Of a stretch of 64,000 nucleotides of DNA, positions 16,815-24,708 are shown one piece after another (position 1 is the stretch's first letter; each line of letters begins with the position of its first letter). Both the position numbers and the translations under genes were made by a program. This DNA is from Bog-113 sp965226755 (GTDB lineage: Bacteria; Acidobacteriota; Terriglobia; Bryobacterales; Bryobacteraceae): positions 1,054,001 to 1,118,000 of the forward strand of contig CBDDDT010000003.1 in the NCBI GenBank assembly GCA_965226755.1, written 5' to 3'. Under the pieces are notes generated by a model. The model saw only the letters and a program-made list of their open reading frames with translations. It was not told the DNA's origin and did not search any database.

Positions 16815-19085
16815 TTAAGCCGGCTTCTCCGGCCAGGAGTGCTTCGGATAGCGCCGCCCCAGCTCCCGCCGGAGTTGCGGATAGAGGCGTTCCCAGAATC
16901 CGGCGAGATCCGTCGTCATCTGCACGGGCCGCTGGTTGGGCGCCAGAAGGTGGAGCACCAGCGGCGCCTGGCCGCGCGCAATCCGCGGACTTTCGGTCAT
17001 GCCGAAAAAGTCCTGCATGCGCGAAGCGACCCACGGCGGCTTGCCCCGTTCGTAATGAATCCGCGTCCGGCGGCCGCCCGGCAGGCGCAAGGAGTCCGGC
17101 GCCACGTCATCCAGCAACCGCCGATGGCTTTGCGCGAGCGCGGGAATCAATCGCGACGCCGCTTCGCGCACCTGAGCGAAGGTCCACAACCCCTGGATCG
17201 ACTCTTCGAGGGCGGCCCGGATTGCGGCCTCATCGAGCGGAGGAACGTCCGCGTGGCGAGACGCGAAATCGAACCGCGCCGCCAATGCCTCCAACTCGTC
17301 CGCATTCACGAACCGCTCGATGCCGGTCTCGAAAACTTTCTCCGCGAGCAGGCGCACAGCCTCCGGCGAACCGGCCGCGGGCTTCCGCGTCTCCTCAATC
17401 ACCAAGCCGTCATAGACCAGCGCGCTCACCGTCTCCACTCGTTCGGCGGAGCGGTTCCACTCCACGCCCGTGCGCTCGACGACGGCTTCAGGGAACAAAT
17501 CGATCAGCCATTCCGGCTCGATCGCGCAGGCCAGACGGATCAGCGGCGCGGGCCGCTCGCTCCGTTGCTCCACATCCAGGGCGACGAAAAATTCGCCAGG
17601 GGCTTCGGCCATCTCCGCGCCCGTGCTGCCGCTCAAGAGAACCTGCTGTCCGGAGCGCCGCCGTCCGACGCGGTCGGGAAATCCGGCGAGGATCGCCATA
17701 CGCAGGGAATCGGCTCCGCTCGAGCTGTGCCCGGCTTGCCGGCGCGGCTTTGCCAGACGGCGGATCTGCTCGTAAACCTGCCGCGTGCGCGGACCGGTTT
17801 CTTCCTCCAGCGCTTGCAGAAGATCCGAGGAGCGCACGCGCTCGCCGCTGCTCAATAGCGCCGCCGCGCGGCAGGCTTCGTCGCCCGCGCCATTCCGGAT
17901 GCCCGCGGCGACCAGCTTCGCCAGGCGCGGATGCAGAGGCAGGCGGCTCAACGCGATGGCTTCCCCGTCCTGCGCGCCAAGCCGGTCGAGCAGCCGCCGC
18001 GCCGCGTCCCAAGCCGCTTCCGGAGGCTGGTCCAGCCACTCCAACTCTTCTCGCGACCCAACTCCCATGACCTGCAATTGCAGGCAGATTTGCGACAGCT
18101 CCCGGCGCAGGATCTCGGGTTCGTCGTGTTCGGCGCGCCTTTGAAAGTCCTCCGCCGTGAACAGCCGCAGCACGCGCCCTGGCGCCGTTCGGCCGGCACG
18201 TCCCGCGCGCTGGATCGCCGAGGCTTTGCTGACGCGCCCGACTTCTAGCGCGGGAAGTCCCGTCCATGGCGAATCGCGCGCAAACCGGGCGAGCCCGCTA
18301 TCCACGACCGCCGTTACGCCCTCGATCGTGATCGAGCTCTCCGCGACGTTGGTGGAGAGGATGATTTTCCGGCGGTCGCCCGGAGTCACCGCCCGGTCCT
18401 GCTCTTCGGCCGAAAGATCTCCATAGAGCGGCGCGACCAGGATATTGCGCGCGGAGGCCAGCCGTTCGCAAGCCCGCTGCGCTCGCCGAATCTCCGCGGT
18501 TCCGGGCAGAAAGACCAGCACGTCCCCCCGCGGCTGGACGGCCAGAATCTGCTCTACGCCCGACGCCACCTGCTGTTCGAGCGGCGCCGCCGAATAGGGA
18601 ACGTATCCGGTCTCGATAGGGAAAAGGCGTCCTTCGCTGCGCACTACCGGGCAGGCGCCCAGAAACCGCGCCGCCGGTTCGGGATCGAGCGTGGCGGACA
18701 TCACCACGATCCGCAGATCCGGCCGCGAGGTCTTCTGCAGCCGGCGAAGCAGCGCCAGCGCCAGATCGGTATCGAGGCTCCGCTCATGGAACTCGTCGAG
18801 CACCACCGTCGCGATGCCGCGCAGCGAAGAATCGGAGAGGAGCCTGCGCGCGAGCACGCCCTCCGTCAGGAAGCGAAGGCGTGTCCGCGGCCCGGAGATC
18901 TCTTCGAATCGCACCTGCATTCCCACGGTTTCGCCGACTTGTTCCCCCAGTTCGAAGGCGGCGCGCCGGGCGGCCATGCGCGCCGCGATCCGGCGGGGCT
19001 CGAGCACCAGCACCTCGCCGCCCAGAGCGAGCAGCGCCGGAGCGACGCGCGTCGTCTTCCCGGAACCGGCGGCGGCCTCAATCAC
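16815..19085 (-). CDS. hrpB: ATP-dependent helicase HrpB
   Basis: Predicted 756 residues from GTG 19085. DEAH-type motifs are in order: AAGSGKTTR (Walker A) at the extreme N-terminus, LEPRRIAARMAARR, VVLDEFHERSLDTDL (DEFH box), VMSATLD, STNVAESSITIEGV and QRAGRAGR. The HrpB-specific C-terminal domain follows, ending PKHSWPEKP. Family homology (PSIALSPLILGSLREFPNL) continues about 20 codons upstream of the GTG up to a TAG, but no ATG, GTG or TTG occurs there. The protein therefore starts at a non-standard codon such as CTG 19115, or is slightly truncated. Role: nucleic-acid-dependent ATPase of uncertain cellular function. Confidence 0.9.
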   Translation of the reverse strand: MIEAAAGSGKTTRVAPALLALGGEVLVLEPRRIAARMAARRAAFELGEQVGETVGMQVRFEEISGPRTRLRFLTEGVLARRLLSDSSLRGIATVVLDEFHERSLDTDLALALLRRLQKTSRPDLRIVVMSATLDPEPAARFLGACPVVRSEGRLFPIETGYVPYSAAPLEQQVASGVEQILAVQPRGDVLVFLPGTAEIRRAQRACERLASARNILVAPLYGDLSAEEQDRAVTPGDRRKIILSTNVAESSITIEGVTAVVDSGLARFARDSPWTGLPALEVGRVSKASAIQRAGRAGRTAPGRVLRLFTAEDFQRRAEHDEPEILRRELSQICLQLQVMGVGSREELEWLDQPPEAAWDAARRLLDRLGAQDGEAIALSRLPLHPRLAKLVAAGIRNGAGDEACRAAALLSSGERVRSSDLLQALEEETGPRTRQVYEQIRRLAKPRRQAGHSSSGADSLRMAILAGFPDRVGRRRSGQQVLLSGSTGAEMAEAPGEFFVALDVEQRSERPAPLIRLACAIEPEWLIDLFPEAVVERTGVEWNRSAERVETVSALVYDGLVIEETRKPAAGSPEAVRLLAEKVFETGIERFVNADELEALAARFDFASRHADVPPLDEAAIRAALEESIQGLWTFAQVREAASRLIPALAQSHRRLLDDVAPDSLRLPGGRRTRIHYERGKPPWVASRMQDFFGMTESPRIARGQAPLVLHLLAPNQRPVQMTTDLAGFWERLYPQLRRELGRRYPKHSWPEKPA

Positions 19086-19180
19086 CAGGTTGGGGAATTC
19101 GCGAAGACTGCCCAGGATTAAGGGAGAGAGAGCGATCGATGGGAAGAGAAAGCAAGGTGGGGAAGACTACGGGTGCTATT

Positions 19181-20302
19181 ATGACGCGCGTCGTGAAAAG
19201 AAAACTCTGGGGCGTTCTCGCGCTGGCGTGCGCAGGATCGGGCTTTGGCGCGGCGGCGATCGCGGGCTGGAGCCTCGGCCCGTTCCGGCGTCCCCCGTCC
19301 GGCAATCCGGTGATGCGGCCACGGGCGGAATCGGTCTTCACCGATCCCATCACTCACCAGCCGGTCCACTGGGAGTCCCTGCACACATTCAACCCCGCCG
19401 CCATCGCGCGGAACGGGAAGGTGTGCCTGCTTTATCGCGCCGAGGACAACACTGGCGATATGCTGATCGGCGGGCATACCTCGCGCATCGGGCTTGCCGA
19501 AAGCTCCGACGGCATTCATTTCACACGGCGGCCCGAGCCTGTTCTGTTCCCGGCCGATGACGACCAAAAGGACCGCGAGTGGCCGGGCGGCTGCGAAGAT
19601 CCGCGCATTGTGGAATCGCCCGATGGCGGCTATGTCCTCACTTACACGCAGTGGAACCGCAAGACCTATGACGCGGGCATCGCCACCTCGCGCGATCTGA
19701 TCACCTGGACCAAACACGGTCCGATGCTCGCCAAAGCCAAGGGCGGGAAGTACGCCGCGCTGCAATATAAGTCGGCGGCCATCGTGACGCGGCGCGCGGG
19801 GGAACGCCTGGTCGCCGCGCGCATCCAGGACTCTTACTGGATGTTCTGGGACGAAGGCTCGCTCCATCTGGCGCGGTCGAAGAACCTGATCGATTGGGAT
19901 CCGGTGGAAGATGAACATGGTGAACTGCTCAACGTGCTGGGACCGCGTCCCGGGCGTTTCGACAGCAGTTTCCCGGAAGCCGGTCCGCCGCCGCTGCTGA
20001 CAGATCGCGGGATTGTGGTGATCTACAACGGCAAGAACGCGCCGCAAGGAGGCGCGCCCGACCTGGCGCCGAACGCGTATGCCGCGGGTCAGGCTCTTTT
20101 CGCGGGCGACAACCCGGCCCAACTCATCGCGCGCCTGGAGGGTCCGTTTTTCAAACCGGCGATTTCCTTCGAGCGATCCGGCCAGTATGCCGCGGGCACG
20201 ACTTTCACCGAAGGCCTGGTTTGGTTCCAGAACCGCTGGTTCCTCTACTACGGCGCGGCCGATTCTCTGGTGGGCGTGGCTGTTTCCCCCGCTTCCAAAT
20301 AG
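19181..20302 (+). CDS. GH130-like glycosidase/phosphorylase, membrane-anchored or exported
   Basis: Predicted 373 residues from the ATG at 19181. An N-terminal hydrophobic segment (LWGVLALACAGSGFGAAAIAG) should export or anchor it. The rest has five-bladed propeller motifs of the GH130/GH43-like superfamily: FNPAAIARNGKVCLLYRAED, IGLAESSDGIHF, GGCEDPRIVES, and VIYNGKNAP. The family phosphorolyses or hydrolyses beta-mannosides. The extracytoplasmic location here argues for hydrolysis rather than phosphorolysis, which is inference. It is divergent from hrpB with under 100 bp between. Confidence 0.75.
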   Translation: MTRVVKRKLWGVLALACAGSGFGAAAIAGWSLGPFRRPPSGNPVMRPRAESVFTDPITHQPVHWESLHTFNPAAIARNGKVCLLYRAEDNTGDMLIGGHTSRIGLAESSDGIHFTRRPEPVLFPADDDQKDREWPGGCEDPRIVESPDGGYVLTYTQWNRKTYDAGIATSRDLITWTKHGPMLAKAKGGKYAALQYKSAAIVTRRAGERLVAARIQDSYWMFWDEGSLHLARSKNLIDWDPVEDEHGELLNVLGPRPGRFDSSFPEAGPPPLLTDRGIVVIYNGKNAPQGGAPDLAPNAYAAGQALFAGDNPAQLIARLEGPFFKPAISFERSGQYAAGTTFTEGLVWFQNRWFLYYGAADSLVGVAVSPASK

Positions 20303-20309
20303 CCGGTGC

Positions 20310-21407
20310 CTACTGGGCCATCTTGCGCATGAGGGTCGCGAGCAAATCCGCATTGGCGGCCGGCGCCGGGCAGGCCGCCGTACGACCGCGCCAAAGTTTC
20401 TCGGCCAGATCCAGACGCACTTCCGCCATCTCATTGGTGGGTGACCTGGCCGGTTTTTCAGCCAGCAGCTTCTGCGCGGACGCGGCCAGCGCGGGATCCG
20501 CGGAAGGGCAAGACTGCGCGAGCGAAACGGCGAGCGCCAGAATCTGATTGCTCCGCGCGAGTTTCTCCGCGCTGGTCAGGCGCCGCGGAGTCGGATCCAG
20601 ATCGAGAGCCGATTGGGCGATCTGGGCTTCGCGCGCGACCGCCGCATCGCCCGGCTTGCGGCGCACGGCGTCCTCAAACGCCAGGTGCGCGGCGTGATAG
20701 TTCCCCTTTTCCAGTTCCACGCGGCCCAGTCCGGCGTAGGGCTCCGCCGCATCGGGCTCTTCCTTGATGAGCGCCCGGTACGCATCTTCGGCCTGCGAGA
20801 GCGACCCGGCTTGCAAGTACAGCGCGGGCATTTGACGCTCGATCGCAGGGTCGAATTTCGCGGCCTGTCCCAGCGGAATCAGCTCGCCCAGAAGCGCCTT
20901 CTGATCGTCGCGGCCGGCGAGCCACCGCACCAGCTCCATGCGCGCCTGCACTGGTTTGGATTCTTCCTGGCCCGGCGGCCAGGAGCCGTAGATCGCCCGG
21001 TGGTAGAACGAGTCGGCATCCCGAATCCGCTTCTCTTCGGTCATCGCCCGCGCCATCAGCAGGTTCGCCGGGCCATCGTTGGAATCTTCGTCGAGGACGT
21101 CCTGAAGCGTCTCGACGGCGGCTTCCGGTCTTTTCGCGGAGATCAAAGCATCGGCCAGCGAGAGTTCGTAATCACGATTGTCCCGCTCGAGCGAGAGCGC
21201 GCGCCGGAACGCCTCGATGGCTTCCGCCTGGCGGCCCTGCGCGAGCATCGTGCGGCCCGTACCGGCATAGCGGCGCGCCTGCGCTCCCAGTTCGCGCTTC
21301 TCCAGCACGGCGAGAAACTGGTCCGCGCCATAGAGCGCGGCCATAACCGCCAGGACGCTGAGCACCAGCCCCGGCTTGGCGAAGTTGGAGACGAAGCGGC
21401 GGAACAT
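20310..21407 (-). CDS. TPR-repeat protein with N-terminal membrane anchor
   Basis: Predicted 365 residues. One transmembrane helix lies at about 12-33. Tetratricopeptide repeats follow from about 40 to 265 (for example ARRYAGTGRTMLAQGRQAEA and AEPYAGLGRVELEKGNYHAA). The C-terminal 70 residues are helical with three conserved-looking cysteines. It begins 2 bp after the clcA-like gene and is surely cotranscribed with it. A scaffold role at the membrane is likely; no specific partner is known. Confidence 0.75.
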   Translation of the reverse strand: MFRRFVSNFAKPGLVLSVLAVMAALYGADQFLAVLEKRELGAQARRYAGTGRTMLAQGRQAEAIEAFRRALSLERDNRDYELSLADALISAKRPEAAVETLQDVLDEDSNDGPANLLMARAMTEEKRIRDADSFYHRAIYGSWPPGQEESKPVQARMELVRWLAGRDDQKALLGELIPLGQAAKFDPAIERQMPALYLQAGSLSQAEDAYRALIKEEPDAAEPYAGLGRVELEKGNYHAAHLAFEDAVRRKPGDAAVAREAQIAQSALDLDPTPRRLTSAEKLARSNQILALAVSLAQSCPSADPALAASAQKLLAEKPARSPTNEMAEVRLDLAEKLWRGRTAACPAPAANADLLATLMRKMAQ

Positions 21408-21409
21408 TC

Positions 21410-23092
21410 CTAACGTTCCTTCTCTACGCCATAGGCCGCGAGCACGTCGCCGATCGTGATGACGCCGAGGAACTGCCGCAGATCGGCGCGGCTCACCACC
21501 GGCAATGTATCCAGATGCCCCGTCCCCATCTTTTCCAGCGCGGCGCTCAAAGGCTGATCCGGATGAATGATGGTGTCGTGCTCGGACGCGTTCTCCGCAT
21601 CGAGGTGGCGGGAGAACGACCGGGAATCGTAAATGCCGATCAGTTTGCCGTCTTTGACCATTGGCCAGGTGTGCACGCCGGCTTCCTCCATTTGGGACGC
21701 GGCGATCAGTTCGTCGCTCGGCTCCTCGGACGCGGGTTTACGGAGCACTCCGGCGACGATGAGACGTCCGCCGCGCTCGCGCACGCCGCCCGGCAGGAAC
21801 ACGCCTTCCTGATGCGCCAGAGCTTCATAGATCGGCTCTCTCTGGAGCCGGTACGAAATCATGAAGCTGATGAGGTTCGCGATCATGACCGGCACGATGA
21901 TGGTGTAATCGCGCGTGAGTTCAAAGATCATGATGACGGAAGTCAGCGGCGTCCGGATGATGCCCGCGAAGGCCGCTCCCATGCCGACCAGCGCGTAAGC
22001 GCCCGCGCCCGCGGTGACCAGCGGAAACAAGTGGTGGGCCGCGCTTCCGAGCAGCGCTCCAAGCATCGCTCCGATGAATAAGCTGGGGCCGAAGATGCCG
22101 CCCGCGTTGCCGGATGAGTAGCAGGTGGCCGTGGCGATGATCTTCAACACGACCAGCACGGCGATGGTGCGCAACGCCATGTCGCCGTCCAGCACGCGCT
22201 CCACGTAGTCATACCCGACGCCGAGAACGGCGGGGAGATAAAGACCCAGCAAACCCACCAGCAAGCCGCCCGCCACGGGCTGCGCCCACACCGTTGAGCG
22301 GGGCAGCTTACGAAAGAGCAGGCGGAGGCTCAGCAATAGCTTCACGAACACCACCGAGGCCAGTCCGCCGACCACGCCCAGCACGGCGTAGATCAAAAAC
22401 TCGATCGGATTCACCAGGTGATAGGCGGGCACATGGAAGAGAGGCTGGTCTCCGAGGATGAGATGCAGCACCATCCAGGAGGTGGCTGAACTGATCACGA
22501 TGGAACCCAGCACCGGGGCGTGAAGATCGCCCAGTACTTCTTCGAGCGAAAACAGCACCGCCGCGATAGGCGTATTGAAGGCGGCCGCCAGCGCCGCGGC
22601 GCATCCCATCGGCAGCAGGTCGCGCACGCTGTCTTTACTGAGGCCGAACCGCCTGCCGAGGTAAGAGGCGATGCCCGCGCCGATCTGCACGGAAGGCCCT
22701 TCGCGGCCGAGCGCCACGCCGCTGGCCAGCGCGATGCAGCAGCAGAGGAATTTTCCCATCGCCGTGTTGAGCGAGATGAATCCGTCATTGATGAAGATGG
22801 CGAACTTGGTCTGCGGAATGCCGCTGCCGCGCGCGTTCGGAAAGAAACGAAACAGCAGATAGCCGGAGACGAGCGATCCGACCACTGGTACGAAAACGCG
22901 CCGCCATCCGGAACTTCCCGAAGGATACATACGCGCGGCCAGACGCCCGGTGAGCAGAATGAAGGCGACGACCACCAGGCCCACCAGCGCGCCGATTACG
23001 AAGCTCAGGACGATGGATACACGGGCCTCGCGGTCCGCCTCGGTGGATTGGGATTTCAGCCGCCTATGCCGCCATGTCTCCGAAAGATTCAT
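21410..23092 (-). CDS. ClC-family chloride channel/transporter with C-terminal CBS pair
   Basis: Predicted 560 residues. The anion-selectivity motifs are GSGIPQ (about 106), GREGPS (about 145; its Glu is the gating glutamate of H+/Cl- exchangers) and GGIFGPSLFIGA (about 350). About ten membrane helices fill residues 25-420. Two CBS domains form the soluble tail (about 440-555; IGIYDSRSFSRHL, FLGVITIGDVLAAYG) and may sense nucleotides. The gating Glu supports an exchanger rather than a pure channel. The TPR gene follows after 2 bp. Confidence 0.9.
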   Translation of the reverse strand: MNLSETWRHRRLKSQSTEADREARVSIVLSFVIGALVGLVVVAFILLTGRLAARMYPSGSSGWRRVFVPVVGSLVSGYLLFRFFPNARGSGIPQTKFAIFINDGFISLNTAMGKFLCCCIALASGVALGREGPSVQIGAGIASYLGRRFGLSKDSVRDLLPMGCAAALAAAFNTPIAAVLFSLEEVLGDLHAPVLGSIVISSATSWMVLHLILGDQPLFHVPAYHLVNPIEFLIYAVLGVVGGLASVVFVKLLLSLRLLFRKLPRSTVWAQPVAGGLLVGLLGLYLPAVLGVGYDYVERVLDGDMALRTIAVLVVLKIIATATCYSSGNAGGIFGPSLFIGAMLGALLGSAAHHLFPLVTAGAGAYALVGMGAAFAGIIRTPLTSVIMIFELTRDYTIIVPVMIANLISFMISYRLQREPIYEALAHQEGVFLPGGVRERGGRLIVAGVLRKPASEEPSDELIAASQMEEAGVHTWPMVKDGKLIGIYDSRSFSRHLDAENASEHDTIIHPDQPLSAALEKMGTGHLDTLPVVSRADLRQFLGVITIGDVLAAYGVEKER

Positions 23093-23198
23093 CTTGTTTC
23101 AGAATACCCATGAGCGCTTGTTGCGCCGAAAGAAATCCAATCGTTGATAACCGTCGTACATCGAAATAGCAGTAGCAGTAAATCGAAAGAAGGAAAAA

Positions 23199-23750
23199 GT
23201 GAATTTTAAGAAACTAACAATTGCCGCCGCCGTTCTCATGGCGAGCTCGCTGGCATTCGCGGCGCACAAGGATCCGATGGTCGGCGGGGCCGCCATGTAT
23301 CCCACGAAAGACATCATCGATAACGCCGTGAATTCGAAGGATCATACGACTTTGGTCGCCGCCGTGAAGGCAGCGGGCCTGGTGGATACGCTGAAGGGAC
23401 CGGGTCCATTCACCGTATTCGCGCCAACCAATGAGGCCTTCGCCAAGCTGCCCGCGGGAACCGTGGACACGTTACTTAAGCCTGAGAATCTGGATACTCT
23501 CAAGAAGATTCTGACTTATCACGTGGTGTCCGGAAAGATGACCGCATCCGATCTGATGAAGGCGATCAAGGCCGGCGGCGGCAAGGCCACGCTGACGACA
23601 GTGCAGGGCGGGACGATCACCGCGATGAAGTCCGGCGGCGGAATCACTCTGACCGATGAGAAGGGCGGCATGTCGCACGTCACTATCGCGGACGTGATTC
23701 AATCCAACGGCGTCATTCATGTCGTCGACACCGTGTTGATGCCCAACTAA
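23199..23750 (+). CDS. Exported fasciclin-domain protein
   Basis: Predicted 183 residues from GTG 23199, preceded by AAGAAGGAAAAA. A signal peptide (MNFKKLTIAAAVLMASSLAFA) is cleaved after AFA. One complete FAS1 domain follows: TTLVAAVKAAGLVDTL, GPFTVFAPTNEAFAKLP, LTYHVVSGKM, and the closing GVIHVVDTVLMP. Such proteins are secreted or surface-bound adhesion-type modules. A strong hairpin terminator lies 30 bp after the stop, so this is a single-gene transcript. Confidence 0.9.
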   Translation: MNFKKLTIAAAVLMASSLAFAAHKDPMVGGAAMYPTKDIIDNAVNSKDHTTLVAAVKAAGLVDTLKGPGPFTVFAPTNEAFAKLPAGTVDTLLKPENLDTLKKILTYHVVSGKMTASDLMKAIKAGGGKATLTTVQGGTITAMKSGGGITLTDEKGGMSHVTIADVIQSNGVIHVVDTVLMPN

Positions 23751-23780
23751 GCCATCGCTATATCCGCGGGGAAAGTCGCA

Positions 23781-23808
23781 GGCAGGCTCGCAAGGGCCTG
23801 CCTTTTTT
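23781..23808 (+). terminator. Rho-independent terminator of the fasciclin gene
   Basis: Stem GGCAGGC (23781-23787) pairs with GCCTGCC (23796-23802) around an 8-base loop and is followed directly by six T. The position, 30 bp after the fasciclin stop, fits. Confidence 0.9.
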
Positions 23809-23829
23809 GCGTGCGCAAGAATGAAATGC

Positions 23830-24399
23830 ATGGCGACGCAATTCACAGTTTCCTTCCTTGAAGATTCGCTGGCGCAGTTCCGGCAGTACAAACAACTGGC
23901 GGAGCGTGCGATGGCGCAAGTTAACGATGAACAACTGACGGCTGTTCTGGACGGCGAAATGAATTCCCTGGCCGTGATCGTGAAACACATGGCGGGGAAC
24001 ATGCGCTCGCGCTGGACGGATTTTCTGACGAGCGACGGGGAGAAGCCGGATCGCGATCGCGATGCGGAATTCGAAGAGCCGCCGGTTACTCGCGAGGGGC
24101 TGTTAGAGATGTGGGAAGCGGGATGGCGCTGTCTGTTCGATACGTTGGAAAGCCTGTCTGAAGCGGACTTGACGCGCACGGTGAGGATTCGCGGAGAGGC
24201 GCATTCGGTGATGCAGGCAATTAATCGTCAGCTGACCCACTATCCCTATCATTGCGGGCAGATCGTGCTGCTGTCCAAGCATTTTGCGCACGAGCGCTGG
24301 CAGTCTCTGTCCGTGCCGCGGGGGAAATCGCAAGAATTCAACCAGCGCATGGTCGGAGGAAGAGGGCTCGGCAGTTCACCGCCGAGCAGAAGCTGCTGA
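23830..24399 (+). CDS. DUF1572 (DinB-like) protein with replaced C-terminus
   Basis: Predicted 189 residues from ATG 23830 (in-frame ATG 23821 is the alternative). It matches the DUF1572/DinB four-helix family: FLEDSLAQFRQYKQLAERAM, IVKHMAGNMRSRW, and the histidine-rich LTHYPYHCGQIVLLSKH motif that binds metal. The natural family end should be just after SVPRGKSQEFNQRM. Here that point is followed by an unrelated tail (VGGRGLGSSPPSRSC). A matching tail in the same frame is found 4.15 kb downstream at 28505, so the gene's 3' end was displaced by an insertion. The enzyme core is intact and may still work. Confidence 0.8.
   Translation: MATQFTVSFLEDSLAQFRQYKQLAERAMAQVNDEQLTAVLDGEMNSLAVIVKHMAGNMRSRWTDFLTSDGEKPDRDRDAEFEEPPVTREGLLEMWEAGWRCLFDTLESLSEADLTRTVRIRGEAHSVMQAINRQLTHYPYHCGQIVLLSKHFAHERWQSLSVPRGKSQEFNQRMVGGRGLGSSPPSRSC
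24330..24352 (+). repeat. Left copy of a 23-bp direct repeat at the DUF1572 3' end
   Basis: The sequence encodes QEFNQRM within the DUF1572 gene. It matches 28505-28527 at 21 of 23 positions. Both differences are third-base synonymous changes (CAA/CAG, GAA/GAG). It is a candidate left attachment-site copy. Confidence 0.65.
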
Positions 24400-24617
24400 A
24401 TCAGATTCCTCGCCTGGAGGAAGCGCAAGCGATCCTCAAGGGCGAACCAGACCCATCGCTGGAAGGTGCTGTTCGCGCGTTCTGGTTGGAGAACAAAGCA
24501 ACGCGGGCAATGACCCGGCAAGATGGGCGGCGTTTCATCCACCCCCGCGCGTCTAATCTCCAGTCGTTGGTCGAACTGATGAGCCAGTACCCGGAGTTGA
24601 AGATGGCGGACAAGTGA
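24353..24617 (+). pseudogene. Remnant coding sequence after the left island boundary
   Basis: One frame, without a clear start, reads RKRARQFTAEQKLLNQI and continues through KGEPDPSLEGAVRAF to PELKMADK at the TGA of 24617. The RxRRQFTAEQK opening recalls the N-terminus of IS3-type transposase OrfA proteins, but the remainder does not, so no family can be claimed. It overlaps the foreign tail of the DUF1572 gene in another frame. It is most likely a truncated gene carried in with the island. The next ~90 bp to 24708 show nothing recognisable. Confidence 0.35.
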
Positions 24618-24708
24618 AAAAACGGAGCGAAGCGCGCGGCGATGGTCCACGGGTGTTCCGAAGTCGCAGCCGTTTAGTTCTCCGTACGAAGATCGTTGTC
24701 GTGAAGCG

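Noticed and set aside
24370..24617. IS3-type transposase OrfA
   Set aside because: Only a short RxRRQFTAEQK-like stretch agrees; the following sequence does not match and there is no OrfB or inverted repeats.
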